From CBDHFN01 sp965262605 (lineage in GTDB: Bacteria; Pseudomonadota; Alphaproteobacteria; JASGCL01): a stretch of 64,000 nt of DNA. The notes under the pieces are model-generated. The model was not told the DNA's origin and did no database searches. It saw nothing but the letters and a program-made list of their open reading frames with translations. Shown here in pieces: positions 35,050 to 44,900 of this stretch (its first letter is position 1; every line of letters begins with the position of its first letter). Location: NCBI GenBank assembly GCA_965262605.1, contig CBDHFN010000001.1:124001-188000 (forward strand). Reading direction: 5' to 3'. The translations under genes and the position numbers were made by a program.

Positions 35050-35144
35050 AAAAAAATTAAGGCAGGATATGTCAAGGTATGCACCTTTACCCTGCCCATT
35101 TTGATTATCAAAATCTTATGCGCATACATGCTTAACGGGGGGAT
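35050..35144 (-). other. oriT: Candidate oriT, copy 2 (95-bp direct repeat)
   Basis: Identical to 606-700 except for one T/C difference in the last third. It contains the same ATATCCTGCC nic-like motif on the minus strand, with the predicted nick between 35062 and 35063, the AAGGT-ATGC-ACCTT repeat and the two further palindromes. Transfer started here would carry the array, the integrase and then the whole 34.5-kb element, and could end at copy 1. It is 41 bases before the first start codon of the SNF2 gene. Confidence 0.6.
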
Positions 35145-35185
35145 AAAATATTAGTTGAATTTGCAAATTAATATTGTATTTTATT

Positions 35186-38086
35186 ATGATGAAGCAAATT
35201 ACCAATTATCATGCCCAATTTTACGCGTTTGAATTGACGCGCAAGAAGCCCGTTCATGCCAATAATATTGATGGCATTACAAGTGCCTTATCGGATGCCC
35301 AAGTTGATTTAAACCCTCACCAAATCCAAGCTGCTTTATTTGCGTTTAATTCGCCATTTTCTAAGGGCGCAATTTTAGCGGACGAGGTTGGATTGGGCAA
35401 AACAATTGAAGCAGGATTATTATTATCACAACATTACGCCATTCATAAACGAAAATTATTAATCATCACGCCCGCCAATTTGCGCAAGCAATGGAATCAA
35501 GAATTAATGGATAAATTTTATTTACCATCAGTTATTATGGAAAATAAATCATTTAATGCCGAGATAAACAAGGGAAACTTTAATCCATTTGACCAATCTG
35601 AAATTATCATTGCTTCCTTTCAATTTGTAAAATCCAAATCCCCCTATATTAAAAAAATCCCGTGGGATTTAGTGGTAATAGACGAAGCCCACCGCCTGCG
35701 TAATGTGTATAAACCTAATAATAAAATTGCTAATACCATAAAATCTGCATTACAAGATTATAAAAAAATTCTGTTAACTGCGACACCATTACAAAATTCA
35801 TTTTTAGAATTATATGGTTTGGTTAGCTTAATTGATGAAAATTTATTTGGCAATTTAGACAGCTTTAAAATTCAATATGGCAATCAAAAAATTAACGAAG
35901 ATAGAATTTACCAAGAATTGCGCACACGAATAAAACCCATCTGCCAACGCACCCTAAGGAAGCAGGTATTGGAATATATTAAATTCACTGAACGCAGGGC
36001 AATCTGCGAAGAATATTTTCAAGATGACAAAGAACAAAAATTATATAATTTAGTATCCGATTATTTGCAACGCAAAAATATTTATGCATTGCCATCGGGG
36101 CAACGGCAATTAATGACGCTAATTTTGCGGAAATTATTGGCTTCTTCGTCTTTTGCCATTGGAGGCACATTATTAAAATTAAAAACCAAGCTTGACGAGG
36201 TGAGCCAATCACACCAAAGCGCAGAATTTGACGAAGAAATATTAGCCGATTATGATGGCGAAGATGAATTGCGTGATGAGTATGAAGATGATGAAGAATC
36301 ACCAACCAAGGGCAAAAAAACATATACGCCCGATGAAATTAAAGAAATTCAAGCAGAAAAAAACCATTTAAATCAAATTTACGAATTGGCAAATTCCATT
36401 ACAAAAAATGCCAAGGGTGAAAAATTATTGACTGCGCTTCGCCACGCCATGGACGAAGCAAACCGATTTAAAGATAAAAATGACACAAAAATGCAGGACA
36501 AAGCGATTATTTTTACCGAATCATTAAAAACACAACAATATATTTATGAATTATTACAAGATTCTGAATTTAAGAATAAAATTGTCTTGTTTAATGGCAG
36601 TAATAATGATGAAAAATCCAAAGAAATTTACAAAAATTGGCTATTTAAGCATAAAAACAGCGATAAAATTACGGGGTCTGCCACCGCCGATAAACGCGCC
36701 GCTTTGGTTGATTATTTTCGTGATGAAGCCAATATTATGATTGCCACCGAAGCTGCCGCCGAGGGGATAAATCTGCAATTTTGTAATTTAATAGTCAATT
36801 TTGATATGCCATGGAATCCGCAACGCGTGGAACAACGAATTGGGCGATGCCACCGATACGGACAAAAATATGATGTGATAGTGCTTAATTTTGTTAATAA
36901 AGAAAATCAAGCCGAATGCAGAATTTATGAATTATTGGACGAAAAATTCAAATTATTCAGTGGCGTGTTTGGCGCATCCGATGAAATATTGGGCACAATT
37001 GAATCGGGCACAGATTTTGAAAAACGGGTAATGGATATTATTCAAAAATCCAAAACTTCGACACAAATTCAACAAGAATTTGATTTTTTACAAAGCCAAT
37101 TTGAAACAGAAATTAAACAGGCAAAAGATATTTCGTTTGAAAGTCTGATGAATAATTTTGACCCACAAGTTTTACAAAAAATTAAAATTGAAACAAACCG
37201 ATATTTAAAAATATTTGAACAAATGTTATGGGATTTAAGCATACATGAATTAAAAAACCATGCAAATTTTAACAATTTTGATAAAAATTTTCAATTAAAT
37301 CAAATTCCAACGGGATTGCGCCATGTCAATCTTGGCTTATATTCCATGGCAAAGAACCAAGATGATGGAAATGCTTACCGAATTCACCACCCTTTGGCGC
37401 AATTTATTTTGGAACAAGCAAAAATGCGAATATTGCCCCACCATCATTTAACTTTTCAAGCTTCAACCGATAATATTCAAAGAACGCCATTACAAAATTT
37501 AATTGGGCAATCAGGCGAATTGGAATGCCATTTATTAACCATCAAGGGCATTGACACCAACGAATATATTATTTTTGCGGGTTTAACCGATGATAATTTG
37601 CCCCTTACCCAAGACCAATGCACCCGTTTATTTCAATGCAATGCCGATGATAATGGCGCAGTGATGGATTTAATTCCCGCCAATCATGATGCCATGAATC
37701 AAATTTTAAATAATGAAATTACCACCATAAACACCAACCACCAAATCCAAAATAATCAATGGTATGAAGCAGAATCCGATAAAATCCAAAAATGGGCGGA
37801 TGATATGAAAACCAAATTACGCCGTGAATACGAAGAGGTGGTAAATAAATTGAGCGACCATAAAAAATTACGAAAACAGGCAAATGGACTGAATGAAAAA
37901 TTAAGGATTGACAAGGAAATTTTAAAAATAAATCAAGAATTATTTGCAGCCGAGGATAACATCAGGCAAGGCAACAAAGAAATCACCGAAAAACACCATG
38001 ATTTTTTAGACGAAGTGCAACGATTAATAAGCCAACAAGATATAACCCATCGCAAAATATTTTCACTAAAATTTACTTGCATTTAA
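35186..38086 (+). CDS. SNF2-family helicase of a restriction-like operon
   Basis: The 966-residue protein has a complete SNF2 motor: ADEVGLGKTIEAGLLL (about 66-81), VVIDEAHRLRN (about 163-173), LLTATPLQNSFLELYG, a long insertion with acidic DDEESPTKG, AAAEGINLQFCNLIVNFD and RVEQRIGRCHRYGQ (about 547-560). The C-terminal 300 residues end in a charged coiled coil. It resembles DrmD/HepA-like helicases found beside methyltransferases. ATG codons at 35186 and 35189 are the likely starts; no good Shine-Dalgarno is visible. The methyltransferase gene follows after 55 bases. Confidence 0.85.
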   Translation: MMKQITNYHAQFYAFELTRKKPVHANNIDGITSALSDAQVDLNPHQIQAALFAFNSPFSKGAILADEVGLGKTIEAGLLLSQHYAIHKRKLLIITPANLRKQWNQELMDKFYLPSVIMENKSFNAEINKGNFNPFDQSEIIIASFQFVKSKSPYIKKIPWDLVVIDEAHRLRNVYKPNNKIANTIKSALQDYKKILLTATPLQNSFLELYGLVSLIDENLFGNLDSFKIQYGNQKINEDRIYQELRTRIKPICQRTLRKQVLEYIKFTERRAICEEYFQDDKEQKLYNLVSDYLQRKNIYALPSGQRQLMTLILRKLLASSSFAIGGTLLKLKTKLDEVSQSHQSAEFDEEILADYDGEDELRDEYEDDEESPTKGKKTYTPDEIKEIQAEKNHLNQIYELANSITKNAKGEKLLTALRHAMDEANRFKDKNDTKMQDKAIIFTESLKTQQYIYELLQDSEFKNKIVLFNGSNNDEKSKEIYKNWLFKHKNSDKITGSATADKRAALVDYFRDEANIMIATEAAAEGINLQFCNLIVNFDMPWNPQRVEQRIGRCHRYGQKYDVIVLNFVNKENQAECRIYELLDEKFKLFSGVFGASDEILGTIESGTDFEKRVMDIIQKSKTSTQIQQEFDFLQSQFETEIKQAKDISFESLMNNFDPQVLQKIKIETNRYLKIFEQMLWDLSIHELKNHANFNNFDKNFQLNQIPTGLRHVNLGLYSMAKNQDDGNAYRIHHPLAQFILEQAKMRILPHHHLTFQASTDNIQRTPLQNLIGQSGELECHLLTIKGIDTNEYIIFAGLTDDNLPLTQDQCTRLFQCNADDNGAVMDLIPANHDAMNQILNNEITTINTNHQIQNNQWYEAESDKIQKWADDMKTKLRREYEEVVNKLSDHKKLRKQANGLNEKLRIDKEILKINQELFAAEDNIRQGNKEITEKHHDFLDEVQRLISQQDITHRKIFSLKFTCI

Positions 38087-38141
38087 AATGGTTTAAATTA
38101 TAGTTTCTTGACAAAATGGGTTTAATACAAAGGGAATAACC

Positions 38142-40655
38142 ATGGGCGCAAATACCAAAGAACAATTATTTAAAACCGCAATTGGGCAAATTTTTATCGG
38201 CGCGAAAATGCAAGGCATGGGCGGGCAATCAGGGTTTCGTAATTTATTAAATATTAAAAACCAATATTTTCAAAAATTATTTGACCAATTTATGCGTGAA
38301 GTTGACAATGAACCGATTATTAATAAAGATTTTAAAGAGGAATTTTACGATAAATTATATAATTTTTTTAACCGATATTTTTCCGAAAATGGCAGTGTCT
38401 ATTTTCGCCATACACCCGCATATCAAAAAATTTATGAACATGTTTATCAAGACGGACGCGATGTTGCATTGTTTTGGAAAACCCAGATGCTTTATTATGT
38501 TAAATCCGAGGTAATATACCAATCGGCGATTATCGCAGCCAAAGAATATAATAATGATGGTAAAGCCACCAGCACAATTCCCATTTATATTAATGCCGAC
38601 CTTATTCAACATAAAAAAAATAACGAAAAAAAATCACTGATGTTTGAATTTGCCCGCATGGAAAAAATTGATGGCAAGGATACGATTATACTGACCGCCC
38701 AATATAGCGAGGGGGGCAAAATCACCAAAACCGCGGATATTGCCAAACAAGCAAAAATACCCGAATCATATATTAACGATGCTATTATGCAATTTAATAA
38801 ACAATCGGAAATTGATTTTTTTATCAATAAAAATGCCCGCGCATTCCTATCGGAACAATTGGATTTATATTTATATCAATTTATGTTTAAAGAACCGACC
38901 AGCTTTACCGAATATCGCATTAAGCAAATTCAAACCATTAAACAATTTGCCTTGAAATTAATTGATTTTATCAGCCAGTTTGAGGACGAATTAGTGCGAA
39001 TTTGGAATAAACCAAAATTTGTGAAAAACTGCCATTTCGTTATTACCATGGATAAATTACCCGCAGGCATGATTGATACAATTATCAATCATGAAGGATT
39101 CACCGCACAAATGCACGAATGGCACGAATTGGGCATGGTGGATGAAAATTTTAAATATGATGAAATGGCGCGGATTCAAAAACCCACTCTGCCACTTGAT
39201 ACAAAATTTTTTGCCGATATACAATATGAAATTTTGGGTGCGCTGGATGGGGATTTGGACGATATAACCGATGGCGTATTGATTCATTCGGAAAATTATC
39301 AGGCATTAAACAGCATTAAAAATAAATACCGCGAAAAAGTCCAGTGCATATACATTGACCCGCCGTTTAATTTGGATTCATCTGACCAATTCCAATACCG
39401 CACCAATTATAAGGATAGTAATTGGGCAAGCCTTCTGGAAAATCGTTTAACAATAGCCAAGAATTTTTTACACGACAGAGGTAGTATATTTGTGCGCTGT
39501 GATTATAATGGTAATTATTTGGTAAGGTGTATATTAGATGATATTTTATTATATCAAAATGAAATTATACTATCCAAATCAGCAAAGTTAACTGAAACTA
39601 TTTCAAAATATCATAGTGGGCACGATTCATTATATTTTTATACTAAAAGCAATAACTATAATTTTGCAACAGCAACAAAGCAAAGAGAAAATCCTAAGTG
39701 GCGACCAATGCACTTGCCAGGCATTCGTTGGTCTCCAATAACAATTGAAGAAAAAAAATTGTTTTCAGTGGAAAATTTAAAAATTAACTCAAGAGGGCAA
39801 TGGGCAACAAGAGCAAGAATTATTTTAGGTATAGAATATTTACCACCTGAAGGGCGACATTGGGCTTTAAGTCAACAATCAATTACTGATTTAGAAAAAA
39901 TTGGTGGAATAAAACTTAATGAAAATGGGTATCCGATTTCATTAGAAGGAGATGAACAAAAACTAACAGATAATTGGACTAACTGGGTTGGATATTCTAG
40001 CCATTGGGGTTTTTCTACCGAAAATAACGAAGAAATTTTAAATAATGTTATTTATACTGCTTCTATTAATCAACACGATATAATCCTTGACTTTTTTTCT
40101 GGTTCGGGCACCACGGTGGCGGTGGCGCATAAATTGGGGCGCAAATGGTTGGGGGTGGAAATGGGTGACCATTTTCATTCGGTAATTATGCCCCGCATGA
40201 AACGAGTTTTATTTTATGATAAATCGGGCATATCCAAAGATTTAAAAGAATATAAGGGCGGTGGTATATTCAAATATTACGCGCTGGAACAATATGAAGA
40301 AGCATTGCAAGCGTGCGATTATCGCGATGATACTGCCCCATCATTATGGGATAATGCCAAGACCATTTATGAACAATATCCTTTTTTGCATGATGCAAAA
40401 ATTACCAATTATATTGATTGGGTATTGGATAAAGATACCGATAAAATGCGCCTAAACCTGCCCAATGGGTATGATTTAGGGGAATCATTGGCAAATTATT
40501 ATGCGTGGCATATTGTAATGAAAAATACCGATTCCATCACTATTCGCGACAATGGCATTGAAAAAACCATTAACCTGAACCCCGCAACCATGGATGCGAA
40601 TGAACGCGATGAGTTTTTAAACCGAATCAAACCATTTATATGGTGGGGGGAATAA
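38142..40655 (+). CDS. Adenine-specific DNA methyltransferase (beta class, Mod-like)
   Basis: The 837-residue protein has a 370-residue N-terminal region of unknown fold, then the catalytic motif IDPPFNLD (about 403-410) and, much later, the AdoMet motif LDFFSGSGTTVAVAHKLG (about 647-664). DPPF before FxGxG is the beta-class order, as in type III Mod enzymes. The stretch between (about residues 445-645) should be the target recognition domain. Its codon use and lower GC differ from both flanks, with sharp borders near 39470 and 40090, suggesting a swapped domain. It would mark host DNA for the neighbouring helicase-nuclease. Confidence 0.9.
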   Translation: MGANTKEQLFKTAIGQIFIGAKMQGMGGQSGFRNLLNIKNQYFQKLFDQFMREVDNEPIINKDFKEEFYDKLYNFFNRYFSENGSVYFRHTPAYQKIYEHVYQDGRDVALFWKTQMLYYVKSEVIYQSAIIAAKEYNNDGKATSTIPIYINADLIQHKKNNEKKSLMFEFARMEKIDGKDTIILTAQYSEGGKITKTADIAKQAKIPESYINDAIMQFNKQSEIDFFINKNARAFLSEQLDLYLYQFMFKEPTSFTEYRIKQIQTIKQFALKLIDFISQFEDELVRIWNKPKFVKNCHFVITMDKLPAGMIDTIINHEGFTAQMHEWHELGMVDENFKYDEMARIQKPTLPLDTKFFADIQYEILGALDGDLDDITDGVLIHSENYQALNSIKNKYREKVQCIYIDPPFNLDSSDQFQYRTNYKDSNWASLLENRLTIAKNFLHDRGSIFVRCDYNGNYLVRCILDDILLYQNEIILSKSAKLTETISKYHSGHDSLYFYTKSNNYNFATATKQRENPKWRPMHLPGIRWSPITIEEKKLFSVENLKINSRGQWATRARIILGIEYLPPEGRHWALSQQSITDLEKIGGIKLNENGYPISLEGDEQKLTDNWTNWVGYSSHWGFSTENNEEILNNVIYTASINQHDIILDFFSGSGTTVAVAHKLGRKWLGVEMGDHFHSVIMPRMKRVLFYDKSGISKDLKEYKGGGIFKYYALEQYEEALQACDYRDDTAPSLWDNAKTIYEQYPFLHDAKITNYIDWVLDKDTDKMRLNLPNGYDLGESLANYYAWHIVMKNTDSITIRDNGIEKTINLNPATMDANERDEFLNRIKPFIWWGE

Positions 40656-40684
40656 TGAAAGTAAGGAATAATTATTAACTAAAT

Positions 40685-41749
40685 ATGCTAGAATTACTGC
40701 CATTAAATCAAGAATTGGAAACCAAAGAAATTATGCGCTTGGTGGCAAGGGCGAGAGGCGCATTAGCCGAATTAAAGGGCATAGCCAATGCCATGCCCAA
40801 TCCGAAAATTTTAATTAATAGCCTTACCCTGCAAGAGGCAAAAGATTCATCAGAAATTGAAAATATAATTACCACCAATGACGAAATTTTTGCATCCAAT
40901 GCCCCTGAACATTACTTTGCCAGCCTTGCTTCCAAGGAGGTGCATCATTATAATCACGCGCTAAAAACGGGGTTTAGACAAATGACATGGCGCAAATATA
41001 ATATTATATCTGAAAAATTAATAAAAAAAATCCAATCAAAAATTATTGGTAATGATGCGGGTTATCGCCAATCGCAAAACCATTTAATTAACAATAATGG
41101 ACAATTAATTTACACGCCACCACCGCAATATGATGTGCCAAAATTAATGGCAAATTTAGAAAAATTTATCAATGATAATGAATTAAGCGATTGCGACCCA
41201 TTAATAAAAATGGCAATTATTCATCACCGATTTGAAACTATCCACCCGTTTTTAGATGGTAACGGGCGCACAGGCAGAATAATAAATATTTTATATTTGG
41301 TGCAACAAGGATTATTAGACAGCCCAATATTATATCTTAGCCGTTATATTAATAACCACAAATCTGATTATTACCGATTATTACAACAACCGCGCGATAC
41401 GAACCAATGGCATGAATGGATTGTTTTTATGTTAACAGCTGTCGAAAAAACAGCATTACAAACGATTGATATTGTTAAAAATATGACCAAAATTATGCAA
41501 ACACATAAAAAGATTATGCGCAGTAAGAAAAAAATTTATAGCCAAGAACTGATTAATAATATTTTCAAACACCCCTATACTAAAATTGAATTTGTTATGA
41601 AAGATTTACAAATATCTAGGCCAACCGCGGCAAATAAATTAGATAATTTGGTTGATTTGGGGATTTTGACCAAACATAAAATTAAAAATAGTAATTTCTA
41701 TGTGAATAAGCAACTTTATGAATTATTATTAAACACCCCAAGATTATAA
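40685..41749 (+). CDS. Fic-domain protein within the restriction-like operon
   Basis: The 354-residue protein has the complete Fic active site HPFLDGNGRTGR (about 191-202), expected to transfer AMP or a related group to a target hydroxyl. Near the N terminus SSEIEN (about 57-62) fits the inhibitory (S/T)xxxE(G/N) motif, so the enzyme is probably self-inhibited. The C-terminal 80 residues look like a winged helix (SRPTAANKLDNLVDLGILTK). It starts 29 bases after the methyltransferase gene and is in the same direction as the Res-like gene that follows. Its target is unknown. Confidence 0.9.
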   Translation: MLELLPLNQELETKEIMRLVARARGALAELKGIANAMPNPKILINSLTLQEAKDSSEIENIITTNDEIFASNAPEHYFASLASKEVHHYNHALKTGFRQMTWRKYNIISEKLIKKIQSKIIGNDAGYRQSQNHLINNNGQLIYTPPPQYDVPKLMANLEKFINDNELSDCDPLIKMAIIHHRFETIHPFLDGNGRTGRIINILYLVQQGLLDSPILYLSRYINNHKSDYYRLLQQPRDTNQWHEWIVFMLTAVEKTALQTIDIVKNMTKIMQTHKKIMRSKKKIYSQELINNIFKHPYTKIEFVMKDLQISRPTAANKLDNLVDLGILTKHKIKNSNFYVNKQLYELLLNTPRL

Positions 41750-41765
41750 AGCTATGACAAAAAAA

Positions 41766-41880
41766 CCACTATTTTCTTTACACAGATTAATGGGAATGAT
41801 AAAAAAATACCATTTTCTTTACATAGCTTTATGGCAATGCCAAACAAAATGCCATTTTCTTTACATAGCTTTATCGGATA
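41766..41880 (+). repeat. Three short direct repeats before the Res-like gene
   Basis: The motif CCATTTTCTTTACATAGC occurs at about 41810 and 41852, with a degenerate copy at 41766, spaced 42-44 bases. They lie in the 215-base gap between the Fic and Res genes and look like slippage products. The last copy overlaps the start of a possible 38-residue frame. Confidence 0.6.
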
Positions 41881-41965
41881 TTATCAATCAGAAACAAAAA
41901 TTTACCGCGAATATATCCAAAATGGCTTTGTTTTGGACGATAAACAACTTATACGGGGGCGATAA
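41849..41965 (+). CDS. Possible 38-residue leader peptide before the Res-like gene
   Basis: The frame begins MPFSLHSFIGYYQSETK and ends QLIRGR; its TAA overlaps the ATG of the downstream gene by one base. Such tight coupling suggests it is translated, either as a small protein or as the remnant of a larger one disrupted by the repeats just upstream. No function is recognised. Confidence 0.35.
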   Translation: MPFSLHSFIGYYQSETKIYREYIQNGFVLDDKQLIRGR

Positions 41966-44900
41966 TGGCTAAAAAAATTCAAGATAAAGATAATATTAAC
42001 ACAACACTAATTGATAAATTGCCCAGCATGGAACATGCCCCGCGCCAACCACAATGGCAATTTACACCCGATGAATTGGCATTTTTTAACCACGATATAA
42101 AACTTTATGATTATCAAACCAATGCCCTTAAAAATGCAATTTGGGCTATGGAATGTTTTTTTAAGGATGGTAAATTTCCCACAGATATTAACAAAACCAT
42201 TTTTAGCGATATTTATTATAGATTTAATGCAGAAGTTTGCCAAAGACAAGGCGTATTGCCCGCGGCAAAATTATTATTAAATGCGTTATCCATTTTTGAC
42301 CGCAAAAATCATCGCGACAAGGTAGAACCAATTTTTGAATTAATGAAACCATATTACCCCATTGATTTTAACTATAACAACCAAAAATATATTGATTTTA
42401 GCCATTTTATCAACCGAATTAGCTTTTGGATGGCAACGGGTTCGGGAAAAACCTTTATCATTGTCAAATTATGTGAAATTTTATACGAATTAATGAATCA
42501 ACAGGCAATACCCAAGCGCGATTTATTAATTTTAATTCCCCGCGATGATTTAATTACCCAATTAACCCGCGCCGTCAATCAATATAATCAATCGCACCGC
42601 GATAAACCGATTAGATTAGTGCCATTAAAAAATTATGCCAATGAGAAATATGGTAATAACTTGCAATTTAATCATGAAATTATCATTTATTATTATCGTT
42701 CTGATAATTTGTCAGATAAGCAAGGCGATGCCGAAATTGATTTTAAAAATTATGAAAATGGGGGTGAATGGTATATTTTATTGGACGAAGCGCATAAGGG
42801 CGAAAAAGGGGAATCTTTACACCAAGCATATTATTCCATCATGTCGCGCAAGGGATTTTTATTTAATTTCAGCGCAACTTTTATTGATGATATTGATTTA
42901 ATTTCCACCATTGCCAATTTTAATCTAAAAGAATTTATTAAGCATGGTTATGGTAAAAACATATTTTTAACCGATAAATCCTTAACTGGTTTAAACAGCG
43001 AATATAATATTGAAGAAAAAACAAAAAACATCTTAAAATCGCTGATTAATTTGGCATTGGTTAAGAAACAAAAACGGGCTTTGGCGGAAAATTCACAATT
43101 AACTTACCATGAACCATTATTGGTTAGCTATGTTAATTCGGTAAATGACAAGGATTCAGCCAAGGATTCTGATTTATCCTTATTTTTTAGGCTTATTCGC
43201 GATATTGCCAATCAAAATGATAATGAATTATCACCGATATTTAATAATGCCTATAATGAATTACAACCTGAATTATTGGCGCATAAATCGTTATTTAATG
43301 AACAATCATTGCGCAATATTCCCGAATGTTCGTTGAGCGAATTTCGCCAATTGATTTTTAATACTGGCGAACCATCATCGCTGGAAATATTAAAATCCAA
43401 TTCAAAAAACAAGGAAATTGCGATTAAATGTAAATCCGCCGAAAAACCCTTTGCACTTATCCGCATTGGGGATACAAGCAAATTTGAAAACAAAGTTTTG
43501 GCGGGGTATGAATTTAATAATGCCCTTCGCGATTCCAGCTTTTTTGATAATTTAGAGGGTGAGGATTCAATTTCAATTCTTATGGGTTCACGCGCCTTTT
43601 TTGAAGGGTGGGATTCCCTTCGCCCCAATGTGATTTGCTTTATCAATATTGGTTCAACCAACGCTAAACGCTATATATTGCAATCAGTGGGACGGGGCGT
43701 GCGCTTAAGACCAGCAAAATCGCAACCACAATTTCGGATGCGCATTGAAAAACACCATGAATTGCACCATAATTCATCTCAAGTCCATTTGCTTGAAAGT
43801 CTGTTTGTTTATTCAACCAATATTAACGCCGTTAAATTTATATTGGAAATTGTTAATTGGCAAAATAAATTTAACCCTGATGGACAATTTTTACCATTAC
43901 AAAAAAATATAAATTTACCTTTTACCTTAATTAAACCGACTTATTTAACCAAGGATAAAATTCAAGACAAAACGCCACTTGAATTATATTGTGATAAAAA
44001 TTTTGTAATGCAAATTTTAAATTCACCCAATATAATTTTATTTTATCAATATGGATTTAACGCGAACCAAATTAGATTTATCAAAAATTTTATGCTTGAT
44101 AAACAATATACGAATAATAAACAATATATGAATAATGAAAAATATTTGCAATTTAATGTTGAAGGGGATAATGCCCTTAATATAAATCAAGTTATTCAAG
44201 CAATTAAAGAATATATCAGTGCAACACAAGATGAATTTCAAGAATTTACCGCCATTATTGATAATGCCGATGACGAAGATGATATTGTTCATTGGCGTAA
44301 AATTCATTTCAAAGGGAATAATTACCATGATTTTATAAAGCAAATTCAAAAAATGGCAAATCCAGAGACCGAAGAGGAATTGACTAAGCTTTTGACTGAA
44401 CAGAAGATAACTCCAAAAGAGTTTGGCGAAAGATACAAAAACATCACAAATTCAAACAAATTGCAACTAACCGACAACTTTTGGGGCGTAAGCCTTTACC
44501 ATATCGCCGAACATTTTTATCATCCAATTATTACCGCTGATGAAAATGTTAATTTTTTACAAAATGTTATAAATACCCCATCTGAATGCCAATTTATAGA
44601 CAAATTATGCAAATATTGGCAAGAAAATTCTAAAAATTTCAACGGGCAATGGATTTTTTCAAAATTAATTGACAGACTGGATAAAATTTATATTCCTTAT
44701 ACTGAAAATGGCATTGCAAGAAAATTTTACCCCGATTTTATTTTTTGGATATTGGTTGATGATGTTTATCATGTTATATTCGTAGACCCCAAGGGCACTG
44801 CCCATAATAATGCCCATTTTAAATGCGATGGATTTAATAAAACATTTCCATCAGGCAAGGATTATTTTTATCAGGGTAAAAAAGTGATTCCAAAATTATT

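Larger units (their letters stand above)
606..35144. mobile_element. Integrative conjugative element carrying Zorya, bounded by 95-bp repeats
   Basis: The segment between the two 95-bp repeats holds one full complement of ICE functions: relaxase and accessory protein, coupling protein VirD4, VirB2-VirB11, primase, anti-restriction protein, TraK/TraL/TraM-like proteins, a replication-initiator-like protein and a large serine integrase near the right end. The defence operon zorABCD sits as cargo between the ardC side and the primase. Whether the 95-bp repeats are the exact ends, or oriT copies lying near true att sites, cannot be settled from the sequence. Remnants of the same backbone in 44871-58715 show that related elements inserted next to it. 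Confidence 0.65.

Noticed and set aside
606..35144. The 95-bp direct repeats as plain attL/attR sites of the serine integrase
   Set aside because: Serine-integrase att sites normally share only a few core bases after recombination, while these share 95 bases with a nic-like motif and several dyads. I prefer oriT, although att sites could lie close by.
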